Assembly (NCBI GenBank): GCA_910577255.1
Contig: CAJTMH010000014.1
Location: 1-6,430, forward strand
Length of the DNA stretch: 6,430 bases
Source of the DNA: an uncultured Duncaniella sp.
GTDB taxonomy: Bacteria; Bacteroidota; Bacteroidia; Bacteroidales; Muribaculaceae
Reading direction: 5' to 3'
This document shows positions 5,124 to 6,430 of the stretch, in pieces; the stretch's first letter is position 1; every line of letters starts with the position of its first letter. The translations under genes were made by a program, and so were the position numbers. The notes beneath the pieces were generated by a model. That model did not search any database and was not told the DNA's origin. It saw only the letters and a list, made by a program, of their open reading frames with translations.

Positions 5124-5705
5124 TCATTCGATTATAAACTTTACACCGACACCATACTGGGTATGGAAATTACCCGTTGAATTTCCGAATACAAACCGCT
5201 CTTTCACGTTTGCGGTCAGCGCAATTTTATCGGAGAGATAAAAATCTGCCTGAACGGTCAGTGCGCCGCCATATATGAAGGCATCGCCGTTGTGAAGCGT
5301 GGATCCGTCGGATAGCACCGACTTTCCCCAGTTTACCGTTTCATATCCGCCGATAGCCGATACGCCGCCATAGAGGTGGAAAGTTTGCGAGTAGTCGCTC
5401 AACAGGTGGAGGTTGTAGCCGACCTCGCCTGTAAACTCCGCCACGGGGATACGACCCTTTTCGCCGTAAGGCTTGTAGGTCTGGAGATACTCGCCGCCGA
5501 AAGTCCATGTATTGGCATTTCCCTTGAAAACAGAGTAATATACTCCGAAAGAATAGCCGCAGTTGCGGGAGTTGCCGGTATAAAAGCCGTCCGCCATATT
5601 CGCCTTGATTTCCACGGCTGACATTCCGGGGAGGCATCGCTGGGCCATTGCCTGCCCTGTGAAAAGGGCAAGCATGGCAGCGAAGATTGTCAAAATCTTC
5701 TTCAT
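5124..5705 (-). CDS. traO: Conjugative transposon protein TraO
   Basis: This 193-aa protein begins with a signal peptide (MKKILTIFAAMLALFTGQAMA, cleavage near residue 21). The hallmark TraO start QRCLPGM follows, then alternating amphipathic strands typical of a small outer-membrane beta-barrel (TraO family). It ends in VGVKFIIE with aromatic- and glycine-rich strands before it (TWTFGGEYLQTY, FHLYGGVSAIGGYE, FHTQYGVGV). It is presumably an outer-membrane part of the mating channel. I placed the start at 5705: an in-frame ATG at 5732 would add MTNFQSSNR before the signal peptide and overlap traN. With the chosen start only 4 nt separate it from the traN stop. No Shine-Dalgarno is seen, as is usual in Bacteroidetes. 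Confidence 0.88.
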   Translation of the reverse strand: MKKILTIFAAMLALFTGQAMAQRCLPGMSAVEIKANMADGFYTGNSRNCGYSFGVYYSVFKGNANTWTFGGEYLQTYKPYGEKGRIPVAEFTGEVGYNLHLLSDYSQTFHLYGGVSAIGGYETVNWGKSVLSDGSTLHNGDAFIYGGALTVQADFYLSDKIALTANVKERFVFGNSTGNFHTQYGVGVKFIIE

Positions 5706-5709
5706 ACGG

Positions 5710-6430
5710 TTACTGGATTGAAAGTTCGTCAATTACGTTGGCTCTCACAATATCCTCGTTCTCCACCACGAAAGACTGATGGCGGCCGCCTTCCTTTTCG
5801 GCAACCTCGATAACGAGCTGTTTGTCATCAGGGATAGTGAATTTCTCCAAGGCGAACACTGTTCGTTCAGATGATTTGCCATGTACCACCGTCACATAGT
5901 TCTGAGCGCGGAGCGGTTCAAGCACCTGTTCCTGCATGGCGGTTCTCTTGATAACTTTCTTGTCCACAATCTTGAACGACACAAAATCAATGTCGAAAGC
6001 GATGTTTGATGTATTCTTCAGTTCTGTGTGGAAATAGAGCAACCCGTTATTGGTGTAGATTGATTTGAGAAGGAACTGCACCCCGAAGCGTTTACTGCCG
6101 ATGTGCTTGATTTCTCGCTTGTTCTGCTTGTAGATAGATTTCATAATCAGTTTTACAAGCATCGGCGACTCCTGACCGAGTTTTTCCAGATAGATCTCCT
6201 GCGCGTTGTTGGGGCGGTTCACTGCCTCGCCATCATGGAGAAAGTCTGTCATCTCGATGTTGAGCAACAACGGTTCTTTGGCGAACTTTACATTAAAGCT
6301 GTAATACGACCCATCTTCGGTTATTACCGAAAGATTTGTTTCAGTCTTGAACGACTTGAAAGCCGATTTTACACGCAGCACGTTTTTCGCACCGTCGGCA
6401 AGTCCGGCGACGAGGTTTTCATTGCCGAGG
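5710..6430 (-). CDS. traN: Conjugative transposon protein TraN (DUF4138), N-terminus off the window
   Basis: The reading frame stays open to the right edge, giving 239 complete C-terminal residues; the full family protein is roughly 300 aa or slightly more, so only the signal peptide and first strands are missing. The visible part starts GNENLVAGLADGAKNVLRVK, a conserved TraN/DUF4138 region, then NLSVITEDGSYYSFNV, KHIGSKRFGVQFLLKSIY, LLYFHTELKNTSNIAFDIDF and FKIVDKKVIKRTAMQE, all typical of the family. A GTG at 6381 is within conserved sequence and is not a start. It is a mainly beta envelope protein. By position and fold it is often compared with the VirB9-like parts of type IV channels, which is an inference. 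It ends 4 nt before traO. Confidence 0.9.
   Translation of the reverse strand, partial: LGNENLVAGLADGAKNVLRVKSAFKSFKTETNLSVITEDGSYYSFNVKFAKEPLLLNIEMTDFLHDGEAVNRPNNAQEIYLEKLGQESPMLVKLIMKSIYKQNKREIKHIGSKRFGVQFLLKSIYTNNGLLYFHTELKNTSNIAFDIDFVSFKIVDKKVIKRTAMQEQVLEPLRAQNYVTVVHGKSSERTVFALEKFTIPDDKQLVIEVAEKEGGRHQSFVVENEDIVRANVIDELSIQ

Noticed and set aside
5706..5732. Upstream start for TraO, adding 9 residues
   Set aside because: It would overlap the end of traN and place polar residues ahead of a complete signal peptide that begins MKKILTIF.
6379..6381. GTG as the start of TraN
   Set aside because: The frame continues to the window edge with the conserved GNENLVAGLADGAKN sequence, so the gene is simply truncated by the window.

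Overview
The window looks like the distal end of a transfer (tra) operon of a CTnDOT-like conjugative transposon from a Bacteroidales bacterium, followed by two accessory genes. The assignment rests on the recognisable order TraN - TraO - TraP (primase-like) - TraQ - lysozyme, on a Bacteroidetes-type promoter (-7 TAnnTTTG) with no clear Shine-Dalgarno sites at most starts, and on a TraQ lipoprotein signal of Bacteroidetes style. Every supported gene is on the minus strand, so transcription runs from high to low coordinates.

Transfer operon (6430 to about 2815). TraN (DUF4138) enters from the right edge and lacks its N-terminus. It is followed by TraO (outer-membrane beta-barrel type), a 121-aa protein, the Toprim protein TraP, TraQ (DUF3872 lipoprotein) and a secreted GH24-like lysozyme. 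The genes are tightly packed: three consecutive junctions are 4-bp ATGA stop/start overlaps and the other two gaps are 4 and 10 nt. The 121-aa protein is visibly a paralogue of the N-terminal CHC2-like domain of TraP, and neither copy has the zinc ligands. A strong hairpin followed by a T-run directly after the lysozyme gene closes the operon. Together these genes would supply part of the envelope-spanning mating channel (TraN, TraO, TraQ), local peptidoglycan opening (lysozyme) and DNA processing or priming (TraP and its paralogue).

Accessory part (about 2783 to 1). An AT-richer DUF4238 gene and then a AAA_14/DUF4143 ATPase gene follow the terminator. Each is immediately followed by a homologous module of about 68 nt with two stem-loops: a GC-rich terminator-like hairpin and a second hairpin whose stem sequence differs between copies while pairing is kept and the loop is conserved. 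The ATPase gene has a good Bacteroides-type promoter overlapped by two near-identical palindromic boxes, suggesting repression by a dedicated or self-encoded regulator.

The most interesting points are the paired 3' modules with covarying stems, the tandem palindromes over the ATPase promoter, the duplicated zinc-less primase domain, and a lysozyme whose active-site loop appears shortened. No RNA genes, CRISPR array, insertion sequence or integrase was seen.
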